Assembly: GCF_002835805.1 (NCBI RefSeq)
Contig: NZ_PISE01000064.1
Span: forward strand, 1-44,604
Length of the DNA: 44,604 nucleotides
Direction: 5' to 3'
Origin: Niallia nealsonii
GTDB lineage: Bacteria > Bacillota > Bacilli > Bacillales > Cytobacillaceae
Shown: piece by piece, positions 33,256 through 42,766 of the stretch
Numbering within the stretch: the stretch's first letter is position 1
How the letters are laid out: each line of letters starts with the position of its first letter
Position numbers and translations under genes: made by a program
The notes under the pieces: generated by a model
Seen by the model: only the letters and a program-made list of their open reading frames with translations
What the model was told of the DNA's origin: nothing
The model's database searches: none

Positions 33256-34215
33256 CTACTTGGACGCTGGTGCCAAATTGGCTTCTGGTGTCGTTACTTT
33301 GTCATAAAAATCGACAAACTTGTCACGATCGGCGCTGTCACGGTAAGCCATGGCGACACGTGGATGTTCATTAAGTACACCAGAGATCATGTAAGGAATA
33401 ATATAACCCCATTCCCACTTTTCACGCATTCCTAACATATGTTTTTCAATGATGCCAAGAACTGGCTTAATTTCATAGCTAGTTTTTTGTATGTAGCTAA
33501 CGAGAAGTTCTGTGTTGCAGTTGCCGGCCGCACGCCCCATACCATAAACAGATGAATCAAGGAATGTAACCCCATTTTGAAATGCCGTTAATGTATTGGC
33601 AAATGCTAGCTGCATATTGTTATGCGTATGGATTCCAAGCTGTTTGTTAGGAATCAAAGATTGGAACTTCTTCACTTGGTGCTCAATGCCCGCAGGATCT
33701 AAACTTCCAAAAGAATCTACAATATATACAACATCTACTGAACTTTCTTTCACCATTTTAAACGCTTCAATAAGCTGATGTTCAGGTACACTAGATAAAG
33801 CCATAATGTTGAGTGAAGTTTCATAACCCAAATCATGAAACATTTGTACAAGTTCTAAACCTTTATCCACTTCACGGATATAGCATGCCACTCGAATCAT
33901 ATCTAAAGCACTTTGCTCACGTGGCAGGATGTCATTTGGATCTACACGTCCAATATCTACTAAAGCAGATAGTTTTGTGAACTTTTTCTCAGGAATAATT
34001 TCTTTCAGGAAGTTATCGTCAAGAAATCTCCATGGGTTGGGCTCAGTCGCGTTTAGAAGCCTAGCCGAGTTTTTGTAGCCAATTTCCATATATTCCACAC
34101 CGGCTGCACTTAGACCATTATACAAGTCTTGAACAAATTCGACGCTGAAATCCCAATTGTTAACTAACCCTCCATCACGAATGGTACAGTCTATAATTTT
34201 GCTATGATTTTCCAT
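33256..34215 (-). CDS. DRE-TIM (HMG-CoA-lyase-like) aldolase
   Basis: Metal-dependent carbon-carbon lyase/aldolase of the DRE-TIM family (relatives: HMG-CoA lyase, 4-hydroxy-2-oxovalerate aldolase). Metal and catalytic motif IIDCTIRDGGLVNNWDFS at the N-terminus, VEYMEIGYKNSARLL, VVYIVDSFGSLDPAGIEHQV, metal histidines in LGIHTHNNMQLAFANTL, and FLDSSVYGMGRAAGNCNTE, typical of this group. 320 residues. Start: GGGGGAAG 9 bases before ATG 34215; an upstream GTG at 34263 has no ribosome site. It lies beside an AraC regulator transcribed the same way and across from a PTS/glycosidase operon, so it may split the sugar acid formed there. The substrate is unknown. Confidence 0.8.
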   Translation of the reverse strand: MENHSKIIDCTIRDGGLVNNWDFSVEFVQDLYNGLSAAGVEYMEIGYKNSARLLNATEPNPWRFLDDNFLKEIIPEKKFTKLSALVDIGRVDPNDILPREQSALDMIRVACYIREVDKGLELVQMFHDLGYETSLNIMALSSVPEHQLIEAFKMVKESSVDVVYIVDSFGSLDPAGIEHQVKKFQSLIPNKQLGIHTHNNMQLAFANTLTAFQNGVTFLDSSVYGMGRAAGNCNTELLVSYIQKTSYEIKPVLGIIEKHMLGMREKWEWGYIIPYMISGVLNEHPRVAMAYRDSADRDKFVDFYDKVTTPEANLAPASK

Positions 34216-34515
34216 ATTAGTAACTTCCCCCTGTTTATTCTGCTTATTAGCAATTTTTTTCACTTTTATGCTTTATATCATGACTTGTCCAAAGGTGTCA
34301 AACTTATTTTCAAAAAAGTGATAAAGTCCTTCCAAAGTTTAAATTGTTTTACCATATGGAGTATACCATTATATTTCATAAGATTTTGCTATTTTTATTA
34401 TAAAAGGCTGGTAAACATCATTTTTATTAGTAACCAATGCAAAAAAGGAAATATTCTGTTTAGCTTGTTTTTATATGAATAGTAGACGGAGTTTCAAACT
34501 TACCATAATAATTAA

Positions 34516-35532
34516 CTATTTCAATTGGGTTATTTTTCGATATTCTTTTGGTGAAAGCTCGTACCGTTCTTTAAAAATTTTATTGAAAAAACCATGATTA
34601 TGATAACCTACTTCATTCAATATTTCTTCTAACTTTTTATTCGTATTTGTTAGTAGAAAACTAGCTTGGTTTAATTTTTGTTCTTGAAGAAGCTGTTTAA
34701 AACTTTTGCCTGTATTTTTTTTAATCATACGACTTAAGTAATTAGGATGGAAAGCGAATTGTTTAGCCACTGAGTTTAATGTACAAATTTGATGATTTTC
34801 TTCAATATATTGTAAAATTTCTAACATATAAGCTTTGTTAGATGAATTAGAATTTGTACGATTATCGGTTTGGTAATGCCGGAATAGTTCAGCAAAGATG
34901 AGTATCATATAGGCATTAATAATGTCTCGTGCGGAGAAACTAGGATCATAATATTCACATAGTAGGTTTTCTACTAAATAAGTTAGCTTATCACTCTCTT
35001 GACAGTGAAATAAGATGTATCGATTATGTTTGCGATCGTAAGAAATCGCTTCTCGGATGAAATCAGAAATGATGCTGTTGCTAGACAGCTGATTCAACAT
35101 GGAGACGGTAAAATAATTTTTATGCATCAAAAAATTAATAACAATGTCTTGTTCTTCTACGTCTTTTATAGTATGAGGAACATTTGTATCCATGATGCAG
35201 ATATCTCCGCTTTTTAATGAAATCTCCTTGTCCTGTACAATCGCTGTACAAGAGCCTGAGTAAATATAATTCATTTCAATGTAATTGTGTATATGAATAG
35301 GAATTATAGAATATCTTGAATGTTTAACGATTGCAAGCTTTGGATTAAATGAATAAGGACGTTCATTATTTTTCTTTTGTTCAACAAATTTAAAAACATA
35401 CACATCTTTGTTATCTATTTTTACTTTATCAAGCTGATTGTAAAAGGAACTCTGAGGATGGGGGTTAGTCTTGTGCTTTCTTTCACTATCCGTCATCGTG
35501 AATAAAAGTTTTGTTAAGTCACTTTTTAACAT
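34516..35532 (-). CDS. AraC-family transcriptional regulator
   Basis: Regulator with an N-terminal cupin effector domain (HSRYSIIPIHIHNYIEMNYI, SLKSGDICIMDTNVPHTI) and a C-terminal AraC DNA-binding domain: CTLNSVAKQFAFHPNYLSRM as first helix-turn-helix, LEEILNEVGYHNHGFFNKIF as second, then YELSPKEYR. 338 residues. Start: AGAGAGGTG 6 bases before ATG 35532, preferred over an upstream ATG at 35592. Divergent from the PTS/glycoside hydrolase operon and 200 bp from it, so it is probably their activator. A cre-like site and a palindrome (TTAGATCTAA, 35642-35651) lie in between. Confidence 0.85.
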   Translation of the reverse strand: MLKSDLTKLLFTMTDSERKHKTNPHPQSSFYNQLDKVKIDNKDVYVFKFVEQKKNNERPYSFNPKLAIVKHSRYSIIPIHIHNYIEMNYIYSGSCTAIVQDKEISLKSGDICIMDTNVPHTIKDVEEQDIVINFLMHKNYFTVSMLNQLSSNSIISDFIREAISYDRKHNRYILFHCQESDKLTYLVENLLCEYYDPSFSARDIINAYMILIFAELFRHYQTDNRTNSNSSNKAYMLEILQYIEENHQICTLNSVAKQFAFHPNYLSRMIKKNTGKSFKQLLQEQKLNQASFLLTNTNKKLEEILNEVGYHNHGFFNKIFKERYELSPKEYRKITQLK

Positions 35533-35597
35533 TGCACACCTCTCTAAAAGGTTAAGTTTGGTACGATTTTTAGTTATCTTTAGTAATGTCATTATAT

Positions 35598-35615
35598 ATT
35601 AAAAGCGTTTACAAT
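35598..35615. promoter_or_regulatory. cre site (CcpA) between AraC and the PTS operon
   Basis: ATTAAAAGCGTTTACAAT matches WWTGNAARCGNWWWCAWW with one mismatch (A for G). Placed between divergent genes for sugar uptake and their regulator, so it probably gives catabolite repression. The site is seen; CcpA binding is inferred. Confidence 0.7.
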
Positions 35616-35735
35616 ACAAAGTGTAAGGAATTCTATTATACTTAGATCTAATATAATAAAGGATTAAATAAGTAATTTGTTTTACAAAAAAAAACATATT
35701 GTTGGTTAAGTAACGATATGTAAGGAGTGGAAATG

Positions 35736-37130
35736 ATGGATTTTACATCTTTAGCAAAAGAAGTTGTTTCTGAATTAGGTGGTAAAAGCAATGTGAAAAG
35801 TGTAACACATTGCATGACTCGTTTACGTTTTGTTTTAAAAGATAACAAACTAGCTAATACAGAGAATATTAAAAAGATTCAAGGGGTGCTTGGAACAGCC
35901 ATTTCAGGTGGTCAATATCAAGTCATTATAGGACCGAATGTATCGAAAGCATATGGAAAAGTAACGGATGTTCTAGATATTCAAGGAGAGGCAGAAGTCC
36001 AAGATGCAGACAATAGAGAAGAAAAAGGTGGAGTATTTAATCGTTTTTTTAAATTAATTTCAGGAATTATTTTTCCTGTCATGGGTGTAATGGCTGCAGT
36101 CGGTATTGTGAAAGGGATACTTGCAGCATTAACGTCCTTTCATATCCTCACAACTGAGAATGGAACCTATCAAATTCTTTATGCATTCGCAGATGGTTTC
36201 TTTTATTTCTTACCTATTATTCTTGGTATATCAGCAGCCAATACATTTAAATCAAATCCATATGTAGCCGCTACAATTGGAGCAGCGCTTGTTTATCCTA
36301 ATATTGTGAGCGTATACAATGAAGGAACAAACCTATCATTTCTAAAAATTCCAGTGGTTTTAACAAGCTATGGAAACTCTGTATTTCCAATCATTGCGGC
36401 GGTTGCATTTGCAGCCTGGTTAGAAAAAAGAATTCAAGAAAAGGTTCCAGCATCAGTAAAATTATTTGGAGCGCCATTAATTGTATTGACTATTACCGTT
36501 CCGCTTACGTTTTTAGTTATAGGACCAATTATGACGTATATTAGTAGTATCTTAGCATCAGGTACACAAGCGATCTATGCGTTTAGTCCAATCATTACAG
36601 GTATTATTCTTGGAGCTTTCTGGCAATTAGTTGTTATTTTTGGTTTGCATTATGCATTTATCCCTATTTTAATCAACAATATCTCAACATTGGGAGCAGA
36701 TCCTATTAATGCGATTTTGAATGTAACAGTTTTTGCTCTAGCTGGAGCAGCGATTGGATTTGGTTTAAGACAGAAGGATAAGCAAAAACGTTCTTTAGGT
36801 GTTTCAACAGGAGTTACTGGACTTATGGGAATTACAGAACCCATTATCTACAGCATTGCTATTCCTTATAAGAAACCATTTGTGGCTGCTTTTATTGGTG
36901 GAGGAATAGCTGGTGGCATTACAGCAGCGATGGGTGCGAAAATGTTTGGTTTTGGAGGAAATGCTCTATTTTCAGCACCTTTGTTTATTAATCCTAAGGG
37001 AATTGATGTGAGCTTTACGGCGTATATTATTGCTTCGGTTGTAGCTTTTTTTGTATCTTTGGTTATCACATTCCTAACTAGTAAACAAAAAGAAAATTTA
37101 TCGAACAGCACTATTAAAAAAGTAGGATAG
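35736..37130 (+). CDS. PTS sugar transporter EIIBC (glucose/sucrose/beta-glucoside superfamily)
   Basis: Phosphotransferase permease that imports and phosphorylates a sugar. EIIB at the N-terminus with its phosphocysteine in NVKSVTHCMTRLRFVLKDN (Cys near residue 28), then GVLGTAISGGQYQVIIGPNV. EIIC from about residue 105 with ten membrane segments (GIIFPVMGVMAAVGIVKGIL, NPYVAATIGAALVYPNIV, FWQLVVIFGLHYAFIPILIN, TGLMGITEPIIYSIAIPYKK). The EIIA domain is absent, so a cytosolic EIIA-Glc must serve it. 465 residues. Start: AAGGAG 8 bases before ATG 35736 (ATG 35733 also possible). The next gene starts 11 bp after the stop, so uptake is coupled to a large glycoside hydrolase. Confidence 0.88.
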   Translation: MDFTSLAKEVVSELGGKSNVKSVTHCMTRLRFVLKDNKLANTENIKKIQGVLGTAISGGQYQVIIGPNVSKAYGKVTDVLDIQGEAEVQDADNREEKGGVFNRFFKLISGIIFPVMGVMAAVGIVKGILAALTSFHILTTENGTYQILYAFADGFFYFLPIILGISAANTFKSNPYVAATIGAALVYPNIVSVYNEGTNLSFLKIPVVLTSYGNSVFPIIAAVAFAAWLEKRIQEKVPASVKLFGAPLIVLTITVPLTFLVIGPIMTYISSILASGTQAIYAFSPIITGIILGAFWQLVVIFGLHYAFIPILINNISTLGADPINAILNVTVFALAGAAIGFGLRQKDKQKRSLGVSTGVTGLMGITEPIIYSIAIPYKKPFVAAFIGGGIAGGITAAMGAKMFGFGGNALFSAPLFINPKGIDVSFTAYIIASVVAFFVSLVITFLTSKQKENLSNSTIKKVG

Positions 37131-37141
37131 GAAGATTTAAT

Positions 37142-39805
37142 ATGAAAAAGATAGAGAAATTACTTAATGGACAGGAAGAAAACTATATATTTCCATTCCT
37201 ATGGATGCATGGTGAATCCGAGGAAGTCATAAAAGAGTATGTGAATAAAATTTACGAGAGTGGTATCAAGGCACTATGTGTAGAGCCTCGCCCACATCCT
37301 GACTTTGTAGGGGGAAAGTGGTGGACAGATTTAAAGATTGTCCTCGAAGCAGCAGAAGAAAAAAATATGAAGGTTTGGCTATTTGATGATGCTCATTTTC
37401 CAACAGGGTTTGCGAATGGAGCCATCATGAAGGATTTTCCAGAATTAAGAAAAAAGTTTTTAAAAATTAGTCAAGTAGATTATCATGGTCCGCAGAAAGA
37501 TGCTGGTATTATTGTGAAATGGCATGCTGGTGGAAATCGGAATACGATCATGACGGTCGGAACGGACGAGACCCAGCTGCAAAAAGCGTTGGAGGCATCA
37601 GAAGAAAAAATTATAGCTGTTATTGCTGCAAAGATTATTAATTATGAAACCATTGATACAAACACTTTAGTTGATATCTCTCATTATATGGAGAATGGTG
37701 TCATTTACTGGGATATTCCAGAAGGAAATTGGCGTGTCTTTACTTTAGTAGAAACATATAATGGCGGAGAAGCTTCCACGGAGGGATACCTTAATCCCAT
37801 TGATCCAGCCGCCACTCAAGTTCTCATTGATGCCGTATATCAACCTCATTTTGAGCATTTTTCTGAGTATTTTGGTACGACCATTGCAGGTTTTTTCACG
37901 GATGAACCGAGGTTTGGCAATGTGAAAGGACCAGATGCATTGATTGGAAAAACCGAGATGGTACTTCCATGGCGTTCGGATCTACTTTCTTTATTAGAGG
38001 AAAAACTAGGGGAACAGGGAAAAATACTATTGCCTTTATTAATGACAAACGGCACGGAGAAACAAAGTTTAATACGGTATGTTTATATGGACCTTGTTTC
38101 TCAATTATACTCCGACAATTTTTCAGGAAAACTAGCGAGTTGGTGTGATGAACACGGTGTGGAATACATCGGCCATTTAATTGAAGATAATAATGCTCAT
38201 GGAAGATTAGGATATGGGGCAGGGCATTTTCACCGTGCTATAAATGGCCAGTCCATGTCTGGGATTGATGTTGTTTTACATCAGTTATTGCCTGGACTAG
38301 ACGATGACTACTTTAAGACCTTTACCTCAACAGGTTGGGATGGAGAGTTCTTTCATTATGCTTTAGCAAAATTGGGCTCTTCATTTGGTCATTTGGATGA
38401 TAAGAAAAAGGGCAGAACTATGTGTGAAATATATGGAGCATATGGATGGTCCGAAGGTTTAAACTTAATGAAATGGATGACAGATCATATGCTTGTAAGA
38501 GGAGTCAATCATTTTGTTCCTCATGCCTTTGATATGGCTCCCTATCCAGATACAGATTGTCCACCGCATTTTTATGCTCATGGAAATAATCCGCAGTATC
38601 GGCATTTGCATCAATTGATGAATTATACCAATCGAGTGGCTGAATTACTGAGTGGTGGTATCCATGTAGCATCGTCATTGATTCTTTATCATGCAGAAGC
38701 AGAATGGTCTGGAACAACTATGCTGTTCCAAAAACCAGCGAAAGAACTGACTCGCAACCAAATTGACTTTGACATTGTTTCAATCGATATGTTAAGCAAT
38801 GCAGAGGTTAGGGAGAATAGGATTCATTTAAACCAGGAAGTATTTGAGAACCTTATTATTCCCCATGCTGAAAGATTGCCTGAAGAATTCTTTAAGAAAG
38901 CAGAAGAATTGATTGCCAAAGGGATGAATATCATTTTTATTGACGGATATCCAATAGGTTCTAGTGAGGATAGATCTATACAAGAATCCGTTGCTCTATT
39001 TGAACAACATGATCATGTCCAAGTCGTATCGTTAAGTGCTTTAGCAAAATATTTACGTTCTGTTGGATCTTTTGAAGTTTCCCTTCAAAATGAATCTCCT
39101 TCATTACGCTATTATCAATATCGTCATGGAAATGCTGAAGTATATATGTTCTTTAATGAATCGCCAGATGTCGAAATAGAAAATACTGTCTTGATTAAAC
39201 AAAAAGGATATCTTCATCAATATGATGCACTAGAAAACAAGCTCTATAACTGTAGTGATGAACAACAGAATATTATACCTTTAAGTTTAGCTCCTCAGGA
39301 ATCAAAGGTTTTTATTGTATCTAATCAAAAAATAAAGGCAGTGAATAATCTAAAGCAAAAAAAAGTTGGGAAAATGAAAATAGAAGGTATATGGAAGATT
39401 TCTTTAGCTACTGCAAAAGAATATCCAGTATTCTCTAAAAACTTCACTCTAGAAAAGTTAGAGAATATTTCTAAGCCAGCGTTGTATCCTGATTTTTCAG
39501 GTACGATTCAATATGAGCTGGAATTTGAGCTGGAATATGAAACATCCCACAACTACTGTTTGGATTTAGGAGATGTATATGAGGTAGCAGAAGTATTCAT
39601 CAATGAGGAAAAAGTAGGAACAAAAATAGCGAAACCTTACCAATTTAATGTTACCAATTATGTCAAACAAGGAAAAAATGTTCTTAAGGTGGAGGTAACA
39701 AATACTTTGGGGACAAAGCAAAAGGATTTCTTATCTCAATATAGAGCGTTACAGCCAAGTGGATTACTTGGAGAAGTAAAGTTAGAAAAATTTAAAATTA
39801 TGTAG
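37142..39805 (+). CDS. Large intracellular glycoside hydrolase, GH106/GH2-like modular
   Basis: 887-residue enzyme with no signal peptide, so it acts on imported sugar. The N-terminal half is a TIM-barrel-like domain (KALCVEPRPHPDFVGGKWW, EKNMKVWLFDDAHFPTGFAN, TIAGFFTDEPRFGNVKGPDA with acidic residues well placed for catalysis, GVEYIGHLIEDNNAHGRLGY). The middle has a beta part (SLRYYQYRHGNAEVYMFFNE). The last 120 residues form a galactose-binding jelly roll (LDLGDVYEVAEVFINEEKVG, QFNVTNYVKQGKNVLKVEVT). This layout is that of GH2-sugar-binding or GH106-like rhamnosidase proteins. The exact family and bond are uncertain. Ribosome site AGGAAG. Same operon as the PTS gene; probably hydrolyses the phosphorylated glycoside it imports (inference). 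Confidence 0.7.
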   Translation: MKKIEKLLNGQEENYIFPFLWMHGESEEVIKEYVNKIYESGIKALCVEPRPHPDFVGGKWWTDLKIVLEAAEEKNMKVWLFDDAHFPTGFANGAIMKDFPELRKKFLKISQVDYHGPQKDAGIIVKWHAGGNRNTIMTVGTDETQLQKALEASEEKIIAVIAAKIINYETIDTNTLVDISHYMENGVIYWDIPEGNWRVFTLVETYNGGEASTEGYLNPIDPAATQVLIDAVYQPHFEHFSEYFGTTIAGFFTDEPRFGNVKGPDALIGKTEMVLPWRSDLLSLLEEKLGEQGKILLPLLMTNGTEKQSLIRYVYMDLVSQLYSDNFSGKLASWCDEHGVEYIGHLIEDNNAHGRLGYGAGHFHRAINGQSMSGIDVVLHQLLPGLDDDYFKTFTSTGWDGEFFHYALAKLGSSFGHLDDKKKGRTMCEIYGAYGWSEGLNLMKWMTDHMLVRGVNHFVPHAFDMAPYPDTDCPPHFYAHGNNPQYRHLHQLMNYTNRVAELLSGGIHVASSLILYHAEAEWSGTTMLFQKPAKELTRNQIDFDIVSIDMLSNAEVRENRIHLNQEVFENLIIPHAERLPEEFFKKAEELIAKGMNIIFIDGYPIGSSEDRSIQESVALFEQHDHVQVVSLSALAKYLRSVGSFEVSLQNESPSLRYYQYRHGNAEVYMFFNESPDVEIENTVLIKQKGYLHQYDALENKLYNCSDEQQNIIPLSLAPQESKVFIVSNQKIKAVNNLKQKKVGKMKIEGIWKISLATAKEYPVFSKNFTLEKLENISKPALYPDFSGTIQYELEFELEYETSHNYCLDLGDVYEVAEVFINEEKVGTKIAKPYQFNVTNYVKQGKNVLKVEVTNTLGTKQKDFLSQYRALQPSGLLGEVKLEKFKIM

Positions 39806-39901
39806 TTTTTTTTGTTGGAAACGTAATGATGACAAGTGGAGAAGAATTATAATTTCCTGACAATGTAACGCACATTCTTTTCAATGGATAGTAAACAAGC
39901 T

Positions 39902-39941
39902 AAAAGGAGATGAGCTATTATATAATTGCTTATCTCCTTTT
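39902..39941 (+). terminator. Terminator of the PTS/glycosidase operon
   Basis: AAAAGGAGATGAGC pairs with GCTTATCTCCTTTT (one G-T), then TCTATT. Confidence 0.8.
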
Positions 39942-40221
39942 CTATTATTGTGAGTTTTATAACTTGGCTGTGTTAAAGATAATGGCAGATTTTTGTATTC
40001 TGGTGATTAGAGCAAAGCGAATGCCTGCAACGAAAATCAACAGCTAAGTTTAACAGGGCCTATAACTTAAGAAGGAGTAAGTATACTAAACAAAATATAG
40101 AGGGTGCGCAAATAAACTTATTTTTATGTAGTGTTGTATCCATTTTCAGATATAATAGAAACGAGAATTTATGTTGAATGCTTATTAAAAATCATACTGA
40201 AGATAAGGGGTGTGTTTCAAC
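39942..40221. other. Gap before the second phosphatase
   Basis: No coding frame seen. TATAAT at 40151-40156 is a likely -10 for the phosphatase gene; its -35 is unclear. Confidence 0.35.
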
Positions 40222-40863
40222 TTGGAAAATGAGAAAAAAGTTACGTTTTATTTGGTTCGGCATGGGGAAACCCAATATAATGTGGAAAAACGAATGCAAG
40301 GATTTTGTGATTCTCCGCTTACTGAAAAAGGAATTCTTCAAGCAAAATCTGTTGGAAAAGGATTAAGTGATATTCCCTTTAAAGCCGCTTACGCAAGCGA
40401 CAGCCAGAGAGTTCTTGATACAGCAAAATATGCCATTGCATCTCGAGATATCCCTTTAAATGTTGACCCGCGGTTCAAGGAAATGAATTTTGGTGTGTTG
40501 GAATCCTTACTAGAAGAGGAAATTTTAGCTCAATACGGAAATATACTTAAAACCTTGTTTAGTCTTGAAGATTTACATATTTCTGCTCCAGAAGGCGAAT
40601 CATATGTACAACTTTTTACAAGGACAGAAAAAGCTATTGAAGAAATTGTGAAAAAGTATAGTGCCGATGGAGGTAATATTCTAATTTTTTCACATGGAGT
40701 AACTATTGGAAATTATATTAGACAAATAACAAAAGGCAGTGAATTTCCTGTTCATGAAAATTGTAGTGTGTCTGTTGTTAGTTATGTAAATGGTCAGCCT
40801 TTAGTTGAAAGAACTGCTGATAGGTACTATAGAGAAAAAGGACATGAGTGCCTAAACAAGTGA
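40222..40863 (+). CDS. Histidine phosphatase family protein (GpmB-like)
   Basis: Cytoplasmic phosphatase of the cofactor-dependent phosphoglycerate mutase fold. Phosphohistidine motif VTFYLVRHGETQYNVEKRMQ at residues 7-26, SPLTEKGILQAKSVGKGL, AAYASDSQRVLDTAKYA with the Arg/Asp pocket, acid in RFKEMNFGVLES, and the second His in ILIFSHGVTIGNYIRQI. About 213 residues. The start is most likely TTG at 40222, 11 bases after AAGGGG; a GTG at 40210 overlaps that ribosome site. Monocistronic. Substrate unknown. It resembles the protein at 9817 only in fold; that one has RHC in place of RHG. Confidence 0.8.
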   Translation: MENEKKVTFYLVRHGETQYNVEKRMQGFCDSPLTEKGILQAKSVGKGLSDIPFKAAYASDSQRVLDTAKYAIASRDIPLNVDPRFKEMNFGVLESLLEEEILAQYGNILKTLFSLEDLHISAPEGESYVQLFTRTEKAIEEIVKKYSADGGNILIFSHGVTIGNYIRQITKGSEFPVHENCSVSVVSYVNGQPLVERTADRYYREKGHECLNK

Positions 40864-40900
40864 TAAAGGGAAGAAAATGAAATAAAAAAGCCGAGACTGG

Positions 40901-41047
40901 ATGGACAGAAGCACAAGGTATGATTGGTTTACAGTGACAAAAACAATGGTAGATGAAAAGTGTTCAGTAGATGAAGCTTTAGCTTTTTTAAATCGATGTA
41001 GAGGAAGATACCTCTATTCTCATAACGTTCGTTATATAGCATACTAG
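40901..41047 (+). CDS. Possible 48-residue peptide or gene fragment
   Basis: ATG 40901 to TAG 41047: MDRSTRYDWFTVTKTMVDEK then SVDEALAFLNRCRGRYLYSH and NVRYIAY. The ribosome site is poor and no family is recognised. It lies between a phosphatase gene and an IS relic. Confidence 0.25.
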   Translation: MDRSTRYDWFTVTKTMVDEKCSVDEALAFLNRCRGRYLYSHNVRYIAY

Positions 41048-41092
41048 CATACACAGAAAATATAACCGATATGAAGATCTACTGAAGAGTTG

Positions 41093-41128
41093 GCAAACGG
41101 GACATCGAGAGGACTATGTCCCGTTTGC
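41093..41128. terminator. Perfect 13-bp hairpin at the end of the IS1182-like relic
   Basis: GCAAACGGGACAT pairs with ATGTCCCGTTTGC. It overlaps the 3' end of the transposase relic on the minus strand and may be part of the element's end or a terminator. Confidence 0.6.
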
Positions 41129-41450
41129 TAATTTCTTGAAATGCATAGCAGCAAAAGTAAGCATCGCTTGCATGGAAACTTTTTTAAACCTCTGAAAGTT
41201 GCCCAACGCATGCCATGCTTCTCTTTATTGTCCGCAAAAAATCTTACGATTGTTTCTTTACGTTTCGCATATAGAGAGTCTAATCAAAATCAGAATTGCA
41301 CTAAGATGGTTCATCGTCATATTTGGCAAGATTAATAGAGTACCTTAGATATACCAATCTAAATGACTGCTCTAATAAAGAACAATCCTTACATATGTGT
41401 GGATAGGAAGTATATTGTATGAATTGAACGTGGTGGAGAAGGAGGAAAGG
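41114..41450 (-). pseudogene. Relic of an IS1182-family transposase, C-terminal part
   Basis: On the minus strand QYTSYPHICKDCSLLEQS resembles the CxxC segment of IS1182 transposases. After stops and a frame change come SLYAKRKETIVRFFADNKEK and HGMRWATFRGLKKF, the strongest IS1182 words (YAKRKETIER-FADAKEKHGMR). One frame further SMQAMLTFAAMHFKKLANGT ends at a TAG (41114-41116). At least two frameshifts and several stops, and the DDE catalytic core is gone. Confidence 0.65.
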
Positions 41451-41610
41451 CTGGAGAATGATATATAGCCAAGACCTAAACAAAATCCTTCATAATTCCA
41501 AATGGAGGTAACGAGTGTTCAAAAGTCTATATTATCATTGCGAGCTTCTAATGGAATCGTTTTATATCGAACAATGCGTGTGGAGCGTAAGGAGGGGTTC
41601 TGCACCCCTT

Positions 41611-42597
41611 CTACTCCATTTCTATTATTCCTTCATCAAATAGCGTTTGGATTACTTGTTTGGCCCGCTTTCGATAGGAGTGTTTAGATACAGATTTATG
41701 ACCTTGTAGACTAATTTTTGTTCTTTCTTCTGGATGGTTTAAATAATAGTCAACCAATCTTAGAGTCTCTTCTTTGCTAGAGGAGACAATCAAATCTTTT
41801 CCAGGCTTGAATAACTCCCTGACAGCTGGGGTATCCGAAGTAAGTAAAAAACCACCTGATCCTAAAATTTCATACGTACGCTGAGTCACCTGGGATTTGT
41901 AATTTTGTGGACCAATGATTATTTTGGCTTCGTTGTAAACTTTATAGGCATCTTTATAAGGTAAATAGCCGTGTATCCAATTTTGAGGGATATCTACTCC
42001 AAGTACCTCTCCCATTTTGTCCCAGTGCTGACCCCAAAAATCAATTCGGATATTTTTCTTCACCAAGGGCTTTATTAGGGCATGAAGGGAATTATTTCGA
42101 AAGTGTTCTGGAGATTCTGTAAGGACTTTTGGATAGGCATTGGCCACAACGGCAATAGAATAGTCATATTGTGTAACAGAAGTCGGATGGTGGATGCTTG
42201 GCTCATAACCAAAGTCAAGGTGAGCAGCGCGAATGTTTAACTTTTTGTAAAAATCAACTAGACTACTACTTAAAGTGAAAACAAAGTCTGGCTTCATTCT
42301 AGCAATAAGAGGAAGAGTAAAGTTGAGTGTAAAATGGGGATCCTCTACAGCCCAATATATATGTGGTATTCCTGAATCCTTCACTTGCTTGCAAATTAAT
42401 TCTTGTTTCCATGGAGCATCATTTTCTTCGCCCCATCCTTCCGTAAAAATTAGATGAGGTTGAAAACTAGAAATTAAACTGGGAATCGTTTTTTCGTTTA
42501 TTTTTCCTGAAACCCTTACCTCATGGCCCGCTTCCCTAAAACCATTGGCCAATCCATACATTAAGAGTTCATTACTATCAATAAAGAGAATCCTCAA
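41611..42597 (-). CDS. Glycosyltransferase, CgeB/YkvP-like
   Basis: GT-B glycosyltransferase of the spore-maturation CgeB type (DUF3880 plus glycosyl transferase 1_2 domain). N-terminal half: MRILFIDSNELLMYGLANG, PHLIFTEGWGEENDAPWK, HIYWAVEDPHFTLNF. C-terminal half: IRIDFWGQHWDKMGEVLGVD, YLPYKDAYKVYNEAKIIIGP, and QRTYEILGSGGFLLTSDTPA with the nucleotide-sugar Glu, then VSKHSYRKRAKQVIQ. 328 residues, no membrane segment. The start is TTG at 42597 with a weak GGTGA site. In Bacillus such enzymes decorate spore surface proteins. A collagen-like gene and a broken GT2 glycosyltransferase nearby support that role. Divergent from the deacetylase. Confidence 0.78.
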   Translation of the reverse strand: MRILFIDSNELLMYGLANGFREAGHEVRVSGKINEKTIPSLISSFQPHLIFTEGWGEENDAPWKQELICKQVKDSGIPHIYWAVEDPHFTLNFTLPLIARMKPDFVFTLSSSLVDFYKKLNIRAAHLDFGYEPSIHHPTSVTQYDYSIAVVANAYPKVLTESPEHFRNNSLHALIKPLVKKNIRIDFWGQHWDKMGEVLGVDIPQNWIHGYLPYKDAYKVYNEAKIIIGPQNYKSQVTQRTYEILGSGGFLLTSDTPAVRELFKPGKDLIVSSSKEETLRLVDYYLNHPEERTKISLQGHKSVSKHSYRKRAKQVIQTLFDEGIIEME

Positions 42598-42696
42598 GAG
42601 GAGTCACCACCAGTGAATTTTATACCAATATATGTAAAGTTGGACAAACATGAAACGGCTTATACGAAATTTTTAAAATTATGATACAAATTTACC

Positions 42697-42724
42697 ACCT
42701 TAAATAATTTTTTGTCATATAGTA
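42697..42724 (+). promoter_or_regulatory. SigK-like (mother-cell) promoter of the deacetylase gene
   Basis: AC at 42697-42698, then 17 bases, then CATATAGTA (42716-42724) fits the late mother-cell consensus AC-N16/17-CATANNNTA. It is 43 bp before the gene start. Sporulation expression is inferred from this match. Confidence 0.5.
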
Positions 42725-42766
42725 TTAAATAAAACTTCACAATATTAACAAAGGGAGGAAACATTT

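Noticed and set aside
41301-41483. 60-codon minus-strand frame as a gene
   Set aside because: It is a piece of the IS1182-like transposase relic (ICKDCSLLEQS) and continues out of frame.
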